Shown: piece after piece, positions 25,813 through 34,886 of the stretch
Layout of the letters: each line of letters begins with the position of its first letter
Numbering within the stretch: position 1 is the stretch's first letter
Assembly: GCA_902574955.1 (NCBI GenBank)
Contig: CACGPQ010000005.1
Coordinates: 1-55,631, forward strand
Length of the DNA: 55,631 bases
Source of the DNA: an uncultured Synechococcaceae cyanobacterium
GTDB taxonomy: Bacteria; Cyanobacteriota; Cyanobacteriia; PCC-6307; Cyanobiaceae
Reading direction: 5' to 3'
Notes under the pieces: generated by a model
Databases searched by the model: none
Told to the model about the DNA's origin: nothing
Seen by the model: only the letters and a program-made list of their open reading frames with translations
Position numbers and translations under genes: made by a program

Positions 25813-27282
25813 TTAGAAATTATTTAGTGCTTCAGAAAAGCTTTTCCATAATTGATCTTGGTCTTCTAATCCAACTGATACTCTAATAAGGTGCGAGGGT
25901 ATACCAAAACTTTCAGCCCAATCCAACTCGTCATAATGAGCTAGTAAAACATAAGGACAAACTAGAGTAAATTTTGTACCTAAACTAGGTCCTTTAGATA
26001 CTCGTAGAGAATCATAAAATTTCTTGGCTTTTTTCAATCCTCCATTTAATTCAAATGATAATAAGCAGCCGTATCCTCCATCAGAAGTAAGTAAAGAATT
26101 AAAATTTGGACAATTTTCAGGATGGAAAATATTCTTAATCTCACTATGAGTCTCTAATCTTTTTTTTAATTCTAAACATGCTTTATTTTGTTCAAAAACT
26201 CTTTGATTTACATCTCTACTAACTTTCTCTAGATAAACTATATCTCCATCGGAAAGTATTGGAATATTAATCTCGTTTAATGCATTTCTAAACTGATCAA
26301 TCCATTTGCTTTTTGGATTTAGTATTAATGATCCGGCAAGAATATCACCACTACCTGAAAAAATTTTTGTAAGTGAAGTAAAAACTATATCTGCATGTTC
26401 TATGGAATTTATATTTAAATTCGAACCAATTGTATCGTCAACAATTAACGGAATATTGAGCTTTTTTGCAATTTTTGAAATTTTTTTAATGTTTACACAT
26501 TTGAGCATTGGATTACTTGGAAGTTCAATAATTAATGCTGATGGATTTATTCTTTTGATTTCTAATTCAATATCCTCGCAATTTTCTTCTGTAATTAACT
26601 TTGCTCCGTGAAAGATTTTCATTGGTAATTTAAGTACATCTACATATGGAAAACCAACTTGGAGTGTTGGTTTAGCTGGAAATAATTTATATATGATTTC
26701 TAATGATGTATGCAATGCAGACATTCCAGATGAAGTTAAGTGAATATCATTAGAGTGAATTTTTGTAGATTTAGAAATTCTATTTTTTATTCTTTGAGAA
26801 CATTCATTTACGTAAGATTTTGGAGGGCAATCTTCAAGACCTAGTTCTATAGCGGCAGCTCTTGAAGATAGACCAAGACCAGTATGTTGCCAAAAATATT
26901 TTGCATAAATACTTCCTTCTTTTTCAGTTATTAAGAAAGCTAAATTATTTCTTTTTTCTATTAACGAGAATTGTTCAGAAGTATTTCTATCAATGTATTT
27001 TTTAGCTTTAAAAGCTATTCTTTCATTCGGATATGGCCAGATACTTTTATTGTTGTAGTAATTTTGTTTTTTTACTTTTTCGCATAATCTTTTCACTATG
27101 GGGTTTAGCCCGAATCGTGGGTAAATGGACTTCAATAAATTCATACATTCTTGATCTTTTTCCTCGTAATTTATTACATCATTCCAAGTTGGTAATGCTA
27201 CAGAAACAGCATGAATACTATCAGGAATTGCATATCCCAACTCTAAATTTTTCCATATAGGTTTTTTAAGTAAATCTCTCAA
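25813..27282 (-). CDS. Long cystathionine gamma-synthase-like PLP enzyme (fungal Str2-like)
   Basis: This 489-residue Cys/Met-metabolism PLP enzyme is about 100 residues longer than bacterial MetB. The N-terminal stretch AIPDSIHAVSVALPTWNDVI, followed by YEE and SIYPRFG, closely recalls the start of fungal Str2-type cystathionine gamma-synthases (HAVSVSLPTW, GYPRFF). The PLP fold follows: SSGMSALHTSL, LIVDDTIGSNLN with the PLP aspartate, and the PLP lysine in FTSLTKIFSGSGD. It probably joins cysteine to an activated homoserine to form cystathionine. It lies four bases after the neighbouring 387-residue homologue and is co-directional with it, so the two act together. Confidence 0.8.
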   Translation of the reverse strand: MRDLLKKPIWKNLELGYAIPDSIHAVSVALPTWNDVINYEEKDQECMNLLKSIYPRFGLNPIVKRLCEKVKKQNYYNNKSIWPYPNERIAFKAKKYIDRNTSEQFSLIEKRNNLAFLITEKEGSIYAKYFWQHTGLGLSSRAAAIELGLEDCPPKSYVNECSQRIKNRISKSTKIHSNDIHLTSSGMSALHTSLEIIYKLFPAKPTLQVGFPYVDVLKLPMKIFHGAKLITEENCEDIELEIKRINPSALIIELPSNPMLKCVNIKKISKIAKKLNIPLIVDDTIGSNLNINSIEHADIVFTSLTKIFSGSGDILAGSLILNPKSKWIDQFRNALNEINIPILSDGDIVYLEKVSRDVNQRVFEQNKACLELKKRLETHSEIKNIFHPENCPNFNSLLTSDGGYGCLLSFELNGGLKKAKKFYDSLRVSKGPSLGTKFTLVCPYVLLAHYDELDWAESFGIPSHLIRVSVGLEDQDQLWKSFSEALNNF

Positions 27283-27285
27283 TTT

Positions 27286-28449
27286 TCAGAATTTATTTAA
27301 AGCAAATAAAATGTCTGAGATTAAATCGTTTGTATCTTCACATCCAATTGATAATCTGACAAGAGCATCATCTATCCCTAGTAAATTTTTTGTTTTGTCA
27401 TCAACAGAAGCATGAGTCATCGTTGCAGGGTGACAAATTAAACTTTCAACTCCTCCAAGGCTTTCTGCTAGAGAGAAATATTTGAGAGATTTGCAAAATT
27501 TAAAAGTATCCTCTTTATTTAAATTTAATTTTAGGGTGATCATTGAACCTCCAGATTTCATTTGCGATTTTGCTAAATTAAATTGCTGATGTTCTTGATT
27601 AAAAGGGTAAATTACTTTACTAATAATTTTATGATTACCTAATTCTTCAGAAATAAATTCTGCACTTTTAGTTTGTTGTTCGATTCTTAAAGGAAGAGTT
27701 TTTACTCCTCTCGTAATGAGCCAACTATCAAAAGGAGATGGTTGAAGTCCGAGAGCTTTTTGAGAGAAACGCATCTTACTATTCCATTCCTCATTATTTG
27801 TAAGTACTGCTCCGCCAAGTGCATCACTATGTCCATTAATGAATTTTGTGGTGCTTACAAGCGATAGTGTTGCACCAAGGTCCAATGGTTTTTGAATAAG
27901 TGCAGTAGAGAAGGTATTGTCTACAACCACTGGTATTTCGAGTTTATTCGCTTCATCACAAATCGCCTTAATATCGAGTACCTTCAAAAGTGGATTAGTT
28001 GGACTTTCTAGCCATATCAAGGTTGGCTCGAAGGTTGAAATCTTTTTGACATTATTTTCGTTTGTAAAATCTGTGTATAAAACTTCTAGTCCAAATTTCT
28101 TGAAAACTTTTTCGAACATCCTCACTGTACAACCATAGAGATTTGACTCGCAGAGTATCTTGTCACCTGATTTCAGTGTTGATGAAATTGCAGTTACCGC
28201 GCTAATTCCAGATCCAAAAACTGTACAGTATTTAGAATCTTCTATTGATTTAAGGATGTTTTCTAGAATTCTAAAGTTGGGATTGCCTGATCTGGTGTAG
28301 TCGAAATTATCTTTATTTCCATGTTTGAAAGTAGATGTAGAAAAAATAGGAGGCATAACGCATCCAGTTTCTTCAGCAAATGTTTCCCCATGGTGAATAG
28401 ATAAGGTCTTAAAACCTGGCTTTTTTATATTATTTTCCTTATTTCCCAT
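27286..28449 (-). CDS. Cys/Met-metabolism PLP enzyme (MetB/MetC type)
   Basis: This 387-residue trans-sulfuration enzyme has TLSIHHGETFAEETGCVMPP at the start, DYTRSGNPNFRILE, FGSGISAVTAIS, VVVDNTFSTALIQKPLDLGA and the PLP lysine in SLVSTTKFINGHSDALGG. The C-terminus ends LVRLSIGCEDTNDLISDI. It could be cystathionine beta-lyase, gamma-synthase or a direct sulfhydrylase; sequence alone does not decide. With the Str2-like neighbour providing gamma-synthase, beta-lyase is a reasonable role, giving a route from cysteine to homocysteine. Confidence 0.85.
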   Translation of the reverse strand: MGNKENNIKKPGFKTLSIHHGETFAEETGCVMPPIFSTSTFKHGNKDNFDYTRSGNPNFRILENILKSIEDSKYCTVFGSGISAVTAISSTLKSGDKILCESNLYGCTVRMFEKVFKKFGLEVLYTDFTNENNVKKISTFEPTLIWLESPTNPLLKVLDIKAICDEANKLEIPVVVDNTFSTALIQKPLDLGATLSLVSTTKFINGHSDALGGAVLTNNEEWNSKMRFSQKALGLQPSPFDSWLITRGVKTLPLRIEQQTKSAEFISEELGNHKIISKVIYPFNQEHQQFNLAKSQMKSGGSMITLKLNLNKEDTFKFCKSLKYFSLAESLGGVESLICHPATMTHASVDDKTKNLLGIDDALVRLSIGCEDTNDLISDILFALNKF

Positions 28450-28472
28450 TATTTTTTAAAAATAAGAATTAA

Positions 28473-28507
28473 ATTAAATCTCTCATTTTTTAAAAGAGAG
28501 ATTTAAT
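28473..28507 (-). terminator. Hairpin after rpsD, possible terminator
   Basis: ATTAAATCTCTC at 28473-28484 pairs perfectly with GAGAGATTTAAT at 28496-28507, a 12-bp stem with an 11-base loop. It lies 20 bases past the rpsD stop on the minus strand. The following T content is moderate (TTAATTCTTATTTTT), so termination may be partial. Confidence 0.5.
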
Positions 28508-28526
28508 AATCCAAAGAAAAGTAGTA

Positions 28527-29135
28527 TTAAACTTTTCTTGAATAATATTCAACAACTAGTAGTTCGTTTATTTCAAGAGCCACCCACTCTCTATCGCATT
28601 TCCCATTTATTTTTCCCGTTAATTTTGGCTTGTCTAAATCAAGATGAGGTGGGACATTTGCTAAGCCAGGGAATTCTATATTACCTTCTACAAGTTTTTT
28701 GCTTGCTTTGTTTTCTTTAATTCCGATTACATCGCCTGATTTGCATTGATAACCAGCAATATCAAGAACCTTTCCATTAACGGTTACATGGCCATGATTT
28801 ACTAATTGTCTTGAGCCTGGAATGGTGCCTCCAAAACCTAATCTAAAACAAACATTATCAAGTCTGTTTTCTAAAAGTCTTAGTAGGTTAGTACCTGTAG
28901 ATCCTTCTTGAGCTCTAGCTTTTTTCACATAACGTACTAGTTGTTTTTCAGAAACTCCATAATTAAACCTAAGTTTCTGCTTTTCTTCTAGACGAATTGC
29001 ATATTCTGATCGCTTGCGACGGGCTTGGCCGTGCTGACCTGGAGGATTAGACTTCTTTGAAGCTTTCCTGGTGAGACCTGGTAGTTCTCCCAAGCGACGC
29101 GTAACCCTTAATCTGGGGCCGCGGTATCTTGACAT
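28527..29135 (-). CDS. rpsD: 30S ribosomal protein S4
   Basis: S4 binds 16S rRNA early in 30S assembly. The 202 residues begin [20 protein letters not shown] and include [40 protein letters not shown], the S4 domain with [20 protein letters not shown] and the C-terminal VVEYYSRKV. This is the normal cyanobacterial length and lacks the zinc-type N-terminal cysteines. It is divergent from yidD over a 95-base gap. A long hairpin lies after its stop. Confidence 0.98.
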   Translation of the reverse strand: MSRYRGPRLRVTRRLGELPGLTRKASKKSNPPGQHGQARRKRSEYAIRLEEKQKLRFNYGVSEKQLVRYVKKARAQEGSTGTNLLRLLENRLDNVCFRLGFGGTIPGSRQLVNHGHVTVNGKVLDIAGYQCKSGDVIGIKENKASKKLVEGNIEFPGLANVPPHLDLDKPKLTGKINGKCDREWVALEINELLVVEYYSRKV

Positions 29136-29230
29136 AATTTCAAATTAAATAGAAAATTGCAATAAATTGGATAATTGATTAAATTCAATTAAACTAATTA
29201 CTACTGGAAATATTATTTTACATCATTAAA

Positions 29231-29467
29231 GTGTTCAAAACTATTAATAAATCAATTACTTCTATACTTCTTTTTATGATTTCGTTTTATCAAAAGTGGT
29301 TTTCTCCTTTTTTTGGACCAAGATGCAGATTTATTCCAAGTTGCAGCTCTTATGGATATGAGGCAATTATTAGACATGGTCCTTGGAAGGGAGGGTGGTT
29401 AACTTTAAAAAGATTAAGCAGATGTCATCCTTTAACTCCCTGTGGATGTGACCCTGTGCCTGACTAA
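29231..29467 (+). CDS. yidD: Membrane protein insertion efficiency factor YidD
   Basis: YidD is a small peripheral membrane protein that aids YidC-dependent insertion. The 78-residue product has an amphipathic start, [40 protein letters not shown], and the conserved end [14 protein letters not shown]. Starts at GTG 29231. The pairing with rpmH-rnpA-yidC seen elsewhere is absent; here it heads a plus-strand run with a glutaredoxin-like gene and murE. Confidence 0.93.
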   Translation: MFKTINKSITSILLFMISFYQKWFSPFFGPRCRFIPSCSSYGYEAIIRHGPWKGGWLTLKRLSRCHPLTPCGCDPVPD

Positions 29468-29471
29468 ATGA

Positions 29472-29774
29472 ATGAAAATATTTATTTTTGTTAGGCAGGG
29501 ATGTTGCCTTTGTGATTCATTAAAAAACAAACTGGCAAAAATAAATCTTAATGAGTTATTCCCTAATCTAGAGGAGCTTAAAGAAATTGATATTGATAGG
29601 GTCGATTTATATAAAGATAAATATAAAAAATATGATTATGAAGTACCTGTTATTGCTGTTGAAAGAATTAGGTACGAGGAGATCATAGAATTGCCTCGCA
29701 TTTCTCCAAGATTAAAAGATGATCAATTAAAGAATTGGTTTCAAAAAAATATTAGTACCATTCTGGAGAAATAA
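29472..29774 (+). CDS. Glutaredoxin-like (DUF836) protein
   Basis: The 100-residue thioredoxin-fold protein has the family's N-terminal strand and redox motif FVRQGCCLCDSLKNKL, with Cys-Cys-Leu-Cys giving a C-x2-C pair (residues 11 and 14), the cis-proline in YEVPVIAVE and a short C-terminal helix. Such DUF836 proteins likely reduce disulfides, but no partner is established. A few bases separate it from yidD and murE, so all three may be one transcript. Confidence 0.85.
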   Translation: MKIFIFVRQGCCLCDSLKNKLAKINLNELFPNLEELKEIDIDRVDLYKDKYKKYDYEVPVIAVERIRYEEIIELPRISPRLKDDQLKNWFQKNISTILEK

Positions 29775-29783
29775 TTTTTTTAT

Positions 29784-31319
29784 ATGAGATCTATAAAATT
29801 ACATAAACTTTTAGATTTGGTAGGAATTATTCCTTCATCAAATCTTATCGATCAAGATATCAATAATATTTCTTTTAACTCTAAAGAAGTACAAAAAGGA
29901 ACTTTATTTTTAGGAATGCCTGGTTTAAATGTTGATGGAGGAAAATTTTGTATTGAGGCAATTGAAAATGGCGCAGAGGCTGCCATTATTGGCCCCGCTG
30001 CAAAACAGAAAATTGGATCTATTGATCGAAAAAGGATTTTGGTTTTAGAGGATAATTTAGATTATATTTTTGGTCAAATAGTCGCTGAGTTTTGGAATAG
30101 GCCTTCAAGAAAACTTAAACTTATTGGTGTTACTGGTACAAATGGAAAAACGACAATTACTTTCTTATTGGAATACCTTTTAAAAAAATTAGGGAAAAAG
30201 ACTGCATTATTTGGGACCTTGTTTAATAGATGGCCTGGCTTCTCAGAAGTTGCTTCTCATACAACTGATTTCGCCGATAAACTTCAAAAGAAATTAAATG
30301 CTGCTGTTGAGGCAGAATCTGAATTCGCGATATTAGAAGTAAGTTCTCATTCTATTGCTCAAAAGAGGATATCAGGATGCGAATTTGAGGCGGCTATTTT
30401 TACTAATTTAACTCAAGATCATCTTGATTATCACTCAGATATGGAATCTTATTTTCAAACAAAAAGAAAATTGTTTTTACCACCTTATTTAATAGAAAAG
30501 GATGGAATTTCTGTATTAAATCACGATGACCCTTGGATATCTAAATTATCATCTGATCTTGAAAAAAGATCTTCATTAGTGTCTACAAAGATTACTGAAA
30601 ATGAATTTAAAAATCATGATTTTTTTTTCGTAACAGATAAAAAATTTACTGAAAATGGCTCAACCTGCATTTTTCATACACCCAAGGAAAAAATTCAACT
30701 TTTTGTTCCACTCGTTGGAGAATTTAATTTAATGAATGCGATTCAAGCAATAACAATTTTGTATAAACTTAATTTTTCTTTAAAAGATCTATCAAAGTTA
30801 ATACGATCTTTCCCTGGCGCTCCTGGGCGAATGGAGAAAATAGAAATTGATAATGATGACGTTTCAAGATCACTCCCAACAGTAATTGTTGATTATGCCC
30901 ACACTCCTGATGGATTAAAAAAAGTTTTGCAATCAATTAAAAAACTTTGTAAGGGAAAACTCATTACTGTTTTTGGCTGTGGAGGAGATCGAGATCTTAG
31001 TAAAAGGCCTTTAATGGGATCAATAGCTGAAGAGTTTTCTGATCAACTTTTTATAACTTCAGATAATCCAAGATCAGAAGAACCCCAAAAGATAGTAAAT
31101 GATATTTTGATGGGTATAAAAAAAAGAGAAAAAATAACAATTGAGATTGATAGATTTAAAGCAATAAATGAATCTATTAAATTTGCCAATAAAGAAGATA
31201 TTGTTTTAATTGCAGGCAAAGGACATGAAGACTACCAAATTCTCAATGATAAAGTTATTAATTTTGATGATAGAAAAATAGCTTATAAATTATTAAAAGA
31301 AAAAAGAAAATCTCAATAA
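29784..31319 (+). CDS. murE: UDP-MurNAc-tripeptide synthetase MurE
   Basis: MurE adds the third amino acid, normally meso-diaminopimelate in cyanobacteria, to the peptidoglycan precursor. The 511 residues have the N-terminal UDP-binding domain (FNSKEVQKGTLFLGMPGLNV), ATP motif IGVTGTNGKTTITFLLEYLL, a carbamylated-lysine region, and SDNPRSEEPQKIV, whose DNPR motif is the mark of the diaminopimelate-type enzyme. The end IAGKGHEDYQI is standard. It follows the glutaredoxin-like gene after nine bases. Confidence 0.96.
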   Translation: MRSIKLHKLLDLVGIIPSSNLIDQDINNISFNSKEVQKGTLFLGMPGLNVDGGKFCIEAIENGAEAAIIGPAAKQKIGSIDRKRILVLEDNLDYIFGQIVAEFWNRPSRKLKLIGVTGTNGKTTITFLLEYLLKKLGKKTALFGTLFNRWPGFSEVASHTTDFADKLQKKLNAAVEAESEFAILEVSSHSIAQKRISGCEFEAAIFTNLTQDHLDYHSDMESYFQTKRKLFLPPYLIEKDGISVLNHDDPWISKLSSDLEKRSSLVSTKITENEFKNHDFFFVTDKKFTENGSTCIFHTPKEKIQLFVPLVGEFNLMNAIQAITILYKLNFSLKDLSKLIRSFPGAPGRMEKIEIDNDDVSRSLPTVIVDYAHTPDGLKKVLQSIKKLCKGKLITVFGCGGDRDLSKRPLMGSIAEEFSDQLFITSDNPRSEEPQKIVNDILMGIKKREKITIEIDRFKAINESIKFANKEDIVLIAGKGHEDYQILNDKVINFDDRKIAYKLLKEKRKSQ

Positions 31320-31400
31320 AATTTCCTAATCAAATAAGAAAGATCTTTACGCAAATCACAGGAAAAGTTTCTTAGAATTGATTGAGTTATTTTTAATAAA

Positions 31401-32105
31401 ATGAAAGGCTTAGCCTTAGTTGTAGGCGCAGGTGGAATTGGAACCCAAATAGCTAAAGATCTGATTGAAAGTGAAAAAGATTTAGAAGTTGTTTTGTGCG
31501 GAAGAAAAAGTGAATTTAATTCTTTTTGGAAATTAGATATAGAGGATTCTCAATCCCTTTTGCAGTTGAAAAATAAAATATCAAATCAGCCTTCAAAATT
31601 AAGGCTAGTTGTTAATGCTACAGGTAGACTTCATAGTGATTCTCTTCAACCAGAAAAAAGATTACAACATCTTGATAAAAAAAATATGATGGAAAGTTTT
31701 TCAATAAACGCCTTTTCTCCTATTTTATTAGCTAAAGCGATTGAAGAATTTATACCAAAAGATTTGGATTTTAATTTTGCAAGTATAAGTGCAAGAGTTG
31801 GTAGCATTGGAGATAATCAAACTGGAGGTTGGTATTCATATAGAGCTGCAAAATCTGCGCAAAATCAGTTTTTTAAATCTCTAAGTATTGAATGGGCTAG
31901 ACGTTTCCCAAAGGCTACTATCACATTGCTTCATCCAGGAACAGTAGATACTGATTTATCTAGACCTTTTCATAAATTTGTGCCAGAACATAAATTATTT
32001 AGTAAAGAAAAATCCTCCCAATTTTTGATCAATATTATTAAAAATCAATCCCCGGAATGTACTGGAAAATTTATTGCTTGGGATAGCTCAGAAATACCCT
32101 GGTAA
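31401..32105 (+). CDS. Short-chain dehydrogenase/reductase family protein
   Basis: The 234-residue Rossmann protein starts MKGLALVVGAGGIGTQIAKD, with the cofactor loop GAGGIG, then VVNATGRLHSD (NAG-like position), SFSINAFSPILLAKAI, a catalytic Ser in ASISARVGSIGDN, and the Tyr-x3-Lys pair in WYSYRAAKSAQNQF. PGTVDTDLSRPF follows. The pattern resembles C-factor-like SDRs. The substrate is unknown. Its 3' end overlaps the convergent gene at 32088 by 18 bases. Confidence 0.85.
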   Translation: MKGLALVVGAGGIGTQIAKDLIESEKDLEVVLCGRKSEFNSFWKLDIEDSQSLLQLKNKISNQPSKLRLVVNATGRLHSDSLQPEKRLQHLDKKNMMESFSINAFSPILLAKAIEEFIPKDLDFNFASISARVGSIGDNQTGGWYSYRAAKSAQNQFFKSLSIEWARRFPKATITLLHPGTVDTDLSRPFHKFVPEHKLFSKEKSSQFLINIIKNQSPECTGKFIAWDSSEIPW

Positions 32106-33269
32106 TTTTTTAATTTCTTCAGAAAGTAAATTAATCTCAGCTTCTGTAGTCATTTGATGTACGCATGCTCTAAACCATTTTGGATCTTCTAAAACTCTAA
32201 TCCAAATTTTCTTTTCTCCAAGTTTATTTACAAATTTATCCTTATCTTTAATATTTTCGATATTAAAACTAACTATCCCATTTAAGTACTTTTTTTCTAA
32301 AACTAATTCAACACCCTTTAATTGATTTAATTCATCCCAAAGTTTCTCACTTAATCTTTTGATATTTTCGCTTTTTTCTTCTTCATGGCAGTCTTTATCC
32401 AAAAGATCTATAGAATTACGAAGCCCTGCTAGTAAAGGAATGCAAGATGTAGCTACTTCAAACTTCCTTGCATCATCATGAAAAAGATTATCTGAAGGCT
32501 CATAAATGCCTTGTTCTTTTTTTAATGATTTCCAACCAATTATTGTTGGATCTGTTTCATGAATAAATCTATCTGAGACATAAATGGCTCCAAGTCCTTC
32601 TGGTCCACATGCCCATTTATGAGAAGTTATTGAATATAAATCAGAATAAAAAACTTCTTTTTCAATATTTATGTGCCCAAAGGTTTGAGCACCATCAACA
32701 AGTAAATAAGAATCTGCTCGATTATTTTTTAATTCGATAGAAATTTGTTTTAAAGGAATTTTATATCCAAAGTTCCATAAGATATGAGAAATAATTAGTA
32801 TCTTAGTCTTACTATTTAGATTTTTCAAAATCTCTAAAATTATATTTTCGTCGTTTAGATTTTTAAATTTTTGGATCGGCAAAATTTTGAATATTAATTT
32901 ATTTCTTCTGCAAAATTCTCGACTTGCAGCCACTACTCCAGGATGTTCACAGTCACTTATTAACAGCTCTTCTCCCTCTTCTACTTTTATTCCCCAAAAG
33001 GGCAAAATCATACCGGAAGAGATATTCTCGGTTAAAGCTACATTCTTTGAATTTACACCTAATTTTTGTGCAATGAGCCTTTTTGTGGTCAATATTTCTT
33101 TGTAAATAAAAGGCCACATATTGTTAGTAAATGGTCCTAAATCTTGGATAATTTCCCACGTTTTAACTATGGCTTCTAAAGAAGATTTTGGTAATGGTCC
33201 TTGACCTCCATAGTTGAAATAATACTTATTTTTTAATGCTGGTATTTGATCTCTTAGATTATTTCTCAT
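32088..33269 (-). CDS. Class V aminotransferase-fold enzyme, cysteine/cystine lyase-like
   Basis: The 393-residue PLP enzyme has the NifS fold: NYGGQGPLPKSSLEAI, TENISSGM, DCEHPGVVAASREFCRRN, the PLP aspartate in LLVDGAQTFGHINI and the PLP lysine in SITSHKWACGPEGLG. The cyanobacterial homologue studied in Synechocystis is the cystine lyase C-DES, which can feed sulfur to Fe-S clusters. It lacks the long loop with catalytic cysteine typical of true desulfurases. It is co-directional with arsM, whose start lies upstream. Confidence 0.8.
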   Translation of the reverse strand: MRNNLRDQIPALKNKYYFNYGGQGPLPKSSLEAIVKTWEIIQDLGPFTNNMWPFIYKEILTTKRLIAQKLGVNSKNVALTENISSGMILPFWGIKVEEGEELLISDCEHPGVVAASREFCRRNKLIFKILPIQKFKNLNDENIILEILKNLNSKTKILIISHILWNFGYKIPLKQISIELKNNRADSYLLVDGAQTFGHINIEKEVFYSDLYSITSHKWACGPEGLGAIYVSDRFIHETDPTIIGWKSLKKEQGIYEPSDNLFHDDARKFEVATSCIPLLAGLRNSIDLLDKDCHEEEKSENIKRLSEKLWDELNQLKGVELVLEKKYLNGIVSFNIENIKDKDKFVNKLGEKKIWIRVLEDPKWFRACVHQMTTEAEINLLSEEIKKLPGYF

Positions 33270-33305
33270 GAAAATTTAAGTTATATTTTTAAACTCTTGA
33301 ATTTT

Positions 33306-34100
33306 TTAAATATTGCCTACTAAAGTTACTGTTCTAAATTCTATATCCTCAATTACTTTCCAAGGTTCAGCGCTCCTTTCTGCAAATTCTAAATTTTTAA
33401 ATCCTAGTTCTTTAAAGTCACTTATAAACTCTGGCTCATACCATGCTCCACTAATACATCCTGTCCATAGATCATGATCATTTTGCAATCTTAAAGGAAC
33501 TTTTTTGTTAGAGACAATATCGCTAATTGCAATTCTTCCATTATCGTTTAAAACTCTTTTTATATTTCTTAGGAGGTTATTTCTAGATTCTGGACTTACC
33601 AAGTTTAAAACGCAATTACTTAAAATAATATCAACTGATTTGTCGGCGATTAATGGACTTAAATCTTTATCTAATTCATCAAGTTTTTCAATTGAACCTT
33701 CTAGAAATTCTGTATTGTTGAAACCTATATTTTTTGTAACTTCTTTAGAGGCTGATCTAGATAAAGAAAGCATATCAGGATTCTGATCAACTCCAATAAC
33801 TTTCCCTTCTTTCCCAACAATTTGGGCACAAATAAAAGCATTTTTGCCGCTACCACTTCCAAGATCTAAGACTATATCATTTTTTTGAACATATTTAGTT
33901 GGATCCCCACATCCATAGTCTCTATCTATAACCTCTTGAGGAATTGCTTCAAGTAAAACGGAATTAAACCCAACTGGTGTACAAAGACAACTTTCTTTTT
34001 CTAGTGCGGCTGAACCATATCTTTCTTGAATAGCATCTTTATGATCGAATTGATTAGATGCTTTATTAGATGTGGTTGTATTACAGCAACTTTCAGACAT
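33306..34100 (-). CDS. arsM: Arsenite S-adenosylmethionine methyltransferase
   Basis: ArsM methylates trivalent arsenic. The 264-residue product (from ATG 34100; a GTG at 34118 is also possible) has the SAM motif VLDLGSGSGKNAFICAQIVG and the four cysteine positions of the family: the CLCTP pair near residue 38-40, DYGCG near 64, SNCVLNL near 163 and TGCISGAWYE near 215. An extra N-terminal ESCC pair may help bind metal. The four sites make ArsM much likelier than a plain methyltransferase. No arsR, arsB or arsC lies beside it. Confidence 0.82.
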   Translation of the reverse strand: MSESCCNTTTSNKASNQFDHKDAIQERYGSAALEKESCLCTPVGFNSVLLEAIPQEVIDRDYGCGDPTKYVQKNDIVLDLGSGSGKNAFICAQIVGKEGKVIGVDQNPDMLSLSRSASKEVTKNIGFNNTEFLEGSIEKLDELDKDLSPLIADKSVDIILSNCVLNLVSPESRNNLLRNIKRVLNDNGRIAISDIVSNKKVPLRLQNDHDLWTGCISGAWYEPEFISDFKELGFKNLEFAERSAEPWKVIEDIEFRTVTLVGNI

Positions 34101-34131
34101 ATTTTTTAAAGGACTCACGATAAATATAGCC

Positions 34132-34162
34132 CAAAAAAAAAGCCCCTGAAAAGGGGCTTTTA
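34132..34162. terminator. Bidirectional intrinsic terminator
   Basis: AGCCCC at 34141-34146, loop TGAAAA, GGGGCT at 34153-34158. Nine A precede it, giving T for the minus strand, and four T follow. It ends the minus-strand DUF4278 transcript just before arsM, so arsM needs its own promoter or read-through. Confidence 0.9.
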
Positions 34163-34177
34163 ATTTGTTTAATTAAA

Positions 34178-34351
34178 TTATTTAGTGTAATTAACACCTC
34201 TATAATTTAATTCTGCTTTTTCATTACTTGAAGAAGCGTCATCCATTCTATTGGTGTATACGTTTCTTCTGTAGGTAAGTTCAACAAGTTGCTTTTTAGC
34301 AGCTTCTTTGTTTTGAACGTAGTTTTTACCTCTGTAAGTTAAAGTAGTCAT
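34178..34351 (-). CDS. DUF4278 family small protein
   Basis: The 57-residue product begins MTTLTYRGKNYVQNKEAAKK and ends AELNYRGVNYTK. Two copies of the LxYRGxxY element mark DUF4278, a small cyanobacterial and cyanophage family of unknown role, often stress-induced. The frame stays open upstream to 34447, but the residues there come from a GC-rich leader, and the family starts at this Met. A terminator follows directly. The leader carries a TATAAT and a hairpin at its 5' end, suggesting regulated single-gene expression. Confidence 0.85.
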   Translation of the reverse strand: MTTLTYRGKNYVQNKEAAKKQLVELTYRRNVYTNRMDDASSSNEKAELNYRGVNYTK

Positions 34352-34456
34352 GTTTCGATGTGACAACACGGCCATCCCCCGTTCCATGGTATGACTCGAA
34401 CTGCGCCCTAAAATGAGGGTGAACGAAAAAGTAGCGATTGCTACCAAATTATTATA
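34352..34456 (-). promoter_or_regulatory. Promoter and GC-rich structured leader of the DUF4278 gene
   Basis: On the minus strand TATAAT lies at 34456-34451. About seven bases on begins a hairpin GTAGC-AATC-GCTAC (34444-34431), followed at once by TTTTT (34430-34426), an attenuator-like structure at the very start of the transcript. The remaining leader of about 75 bases is well above half G+C by eye, unlike the AT-rich surroundings. It has no clear ORF of its own. Confidence 0.6.
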
Positions 34457-34606
34457 AGCGTATTTTTAACTTCATGTCTAGCTTTTACAAATAGAAACGA
34501 AGATTTAATGTTTTTTTAATTATTATCTTAGGTAAATTTTTTTATAAATAGTCTCTAAAAAGGTTTATGTTTATATTTGGTTTAATCTTCATGTAACTAT
34601 TTATTT

Positions 34607-34864
34607 ATGACAGGTTTTTTATATTTCTTGGGAAATACTTTAAGGTGGCCAGTTTTAAAGCCAAAAGAATTTTTTTCACTACATGCTTATTTTTCAATTA
34701 TTTATTTGATAACTTTTACTTTGAGTAAATATGATGTAAGCCAATCAAATTTAGTTTTTACTTTAGGAATTCTTGCACCTCTTTTAATCGCTATTGGCCA
34801 AGGACTTCCAATTGATTGCCTTGATATGGAATCATCTTTGTTGAAGGAATTAAAAACTAAATAA
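34607..34864 (+). CDS. 85-residue membrane protein, unknown
   Basis: The product MTGFLYFLGNTLRWPVLKPK continues with hydrophobic stretches at about residues 24-38 (LHAYFSIIYLITFTL) and 46-65 (LVFTLGILAPLLIAIGQGLP), giving two membrane spans and a soluble acidic tail. No family is recognised. It stands between the DUF4278 promoter region (divergent) and the convergent nfu gene, whose stop is 22 bases away. The 34457-34606 gap shows nothing but AT-rich DNA. Confidence 0.65.
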   Translation: MTGFLYFLGNTLRWPVLKPKEFFSLHAYFSIIYLITFTLSKYDVSQSNLVFTLGILAPLLIAIGQGLPIDCLDMESSLLKELKTK

Positions 34865-34886
34865 TATATATTTCAGTTAAAAATTT

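Noticed and set aside
34380-34412. GTTCGAGTC on the minus strand, resembling a tRNA T-arm
   Set aside because: The flanking bases do not form a T-stem and no acceptor or anticodon arm is present. It is more likely a chance match, or at most a tRNA remnant.
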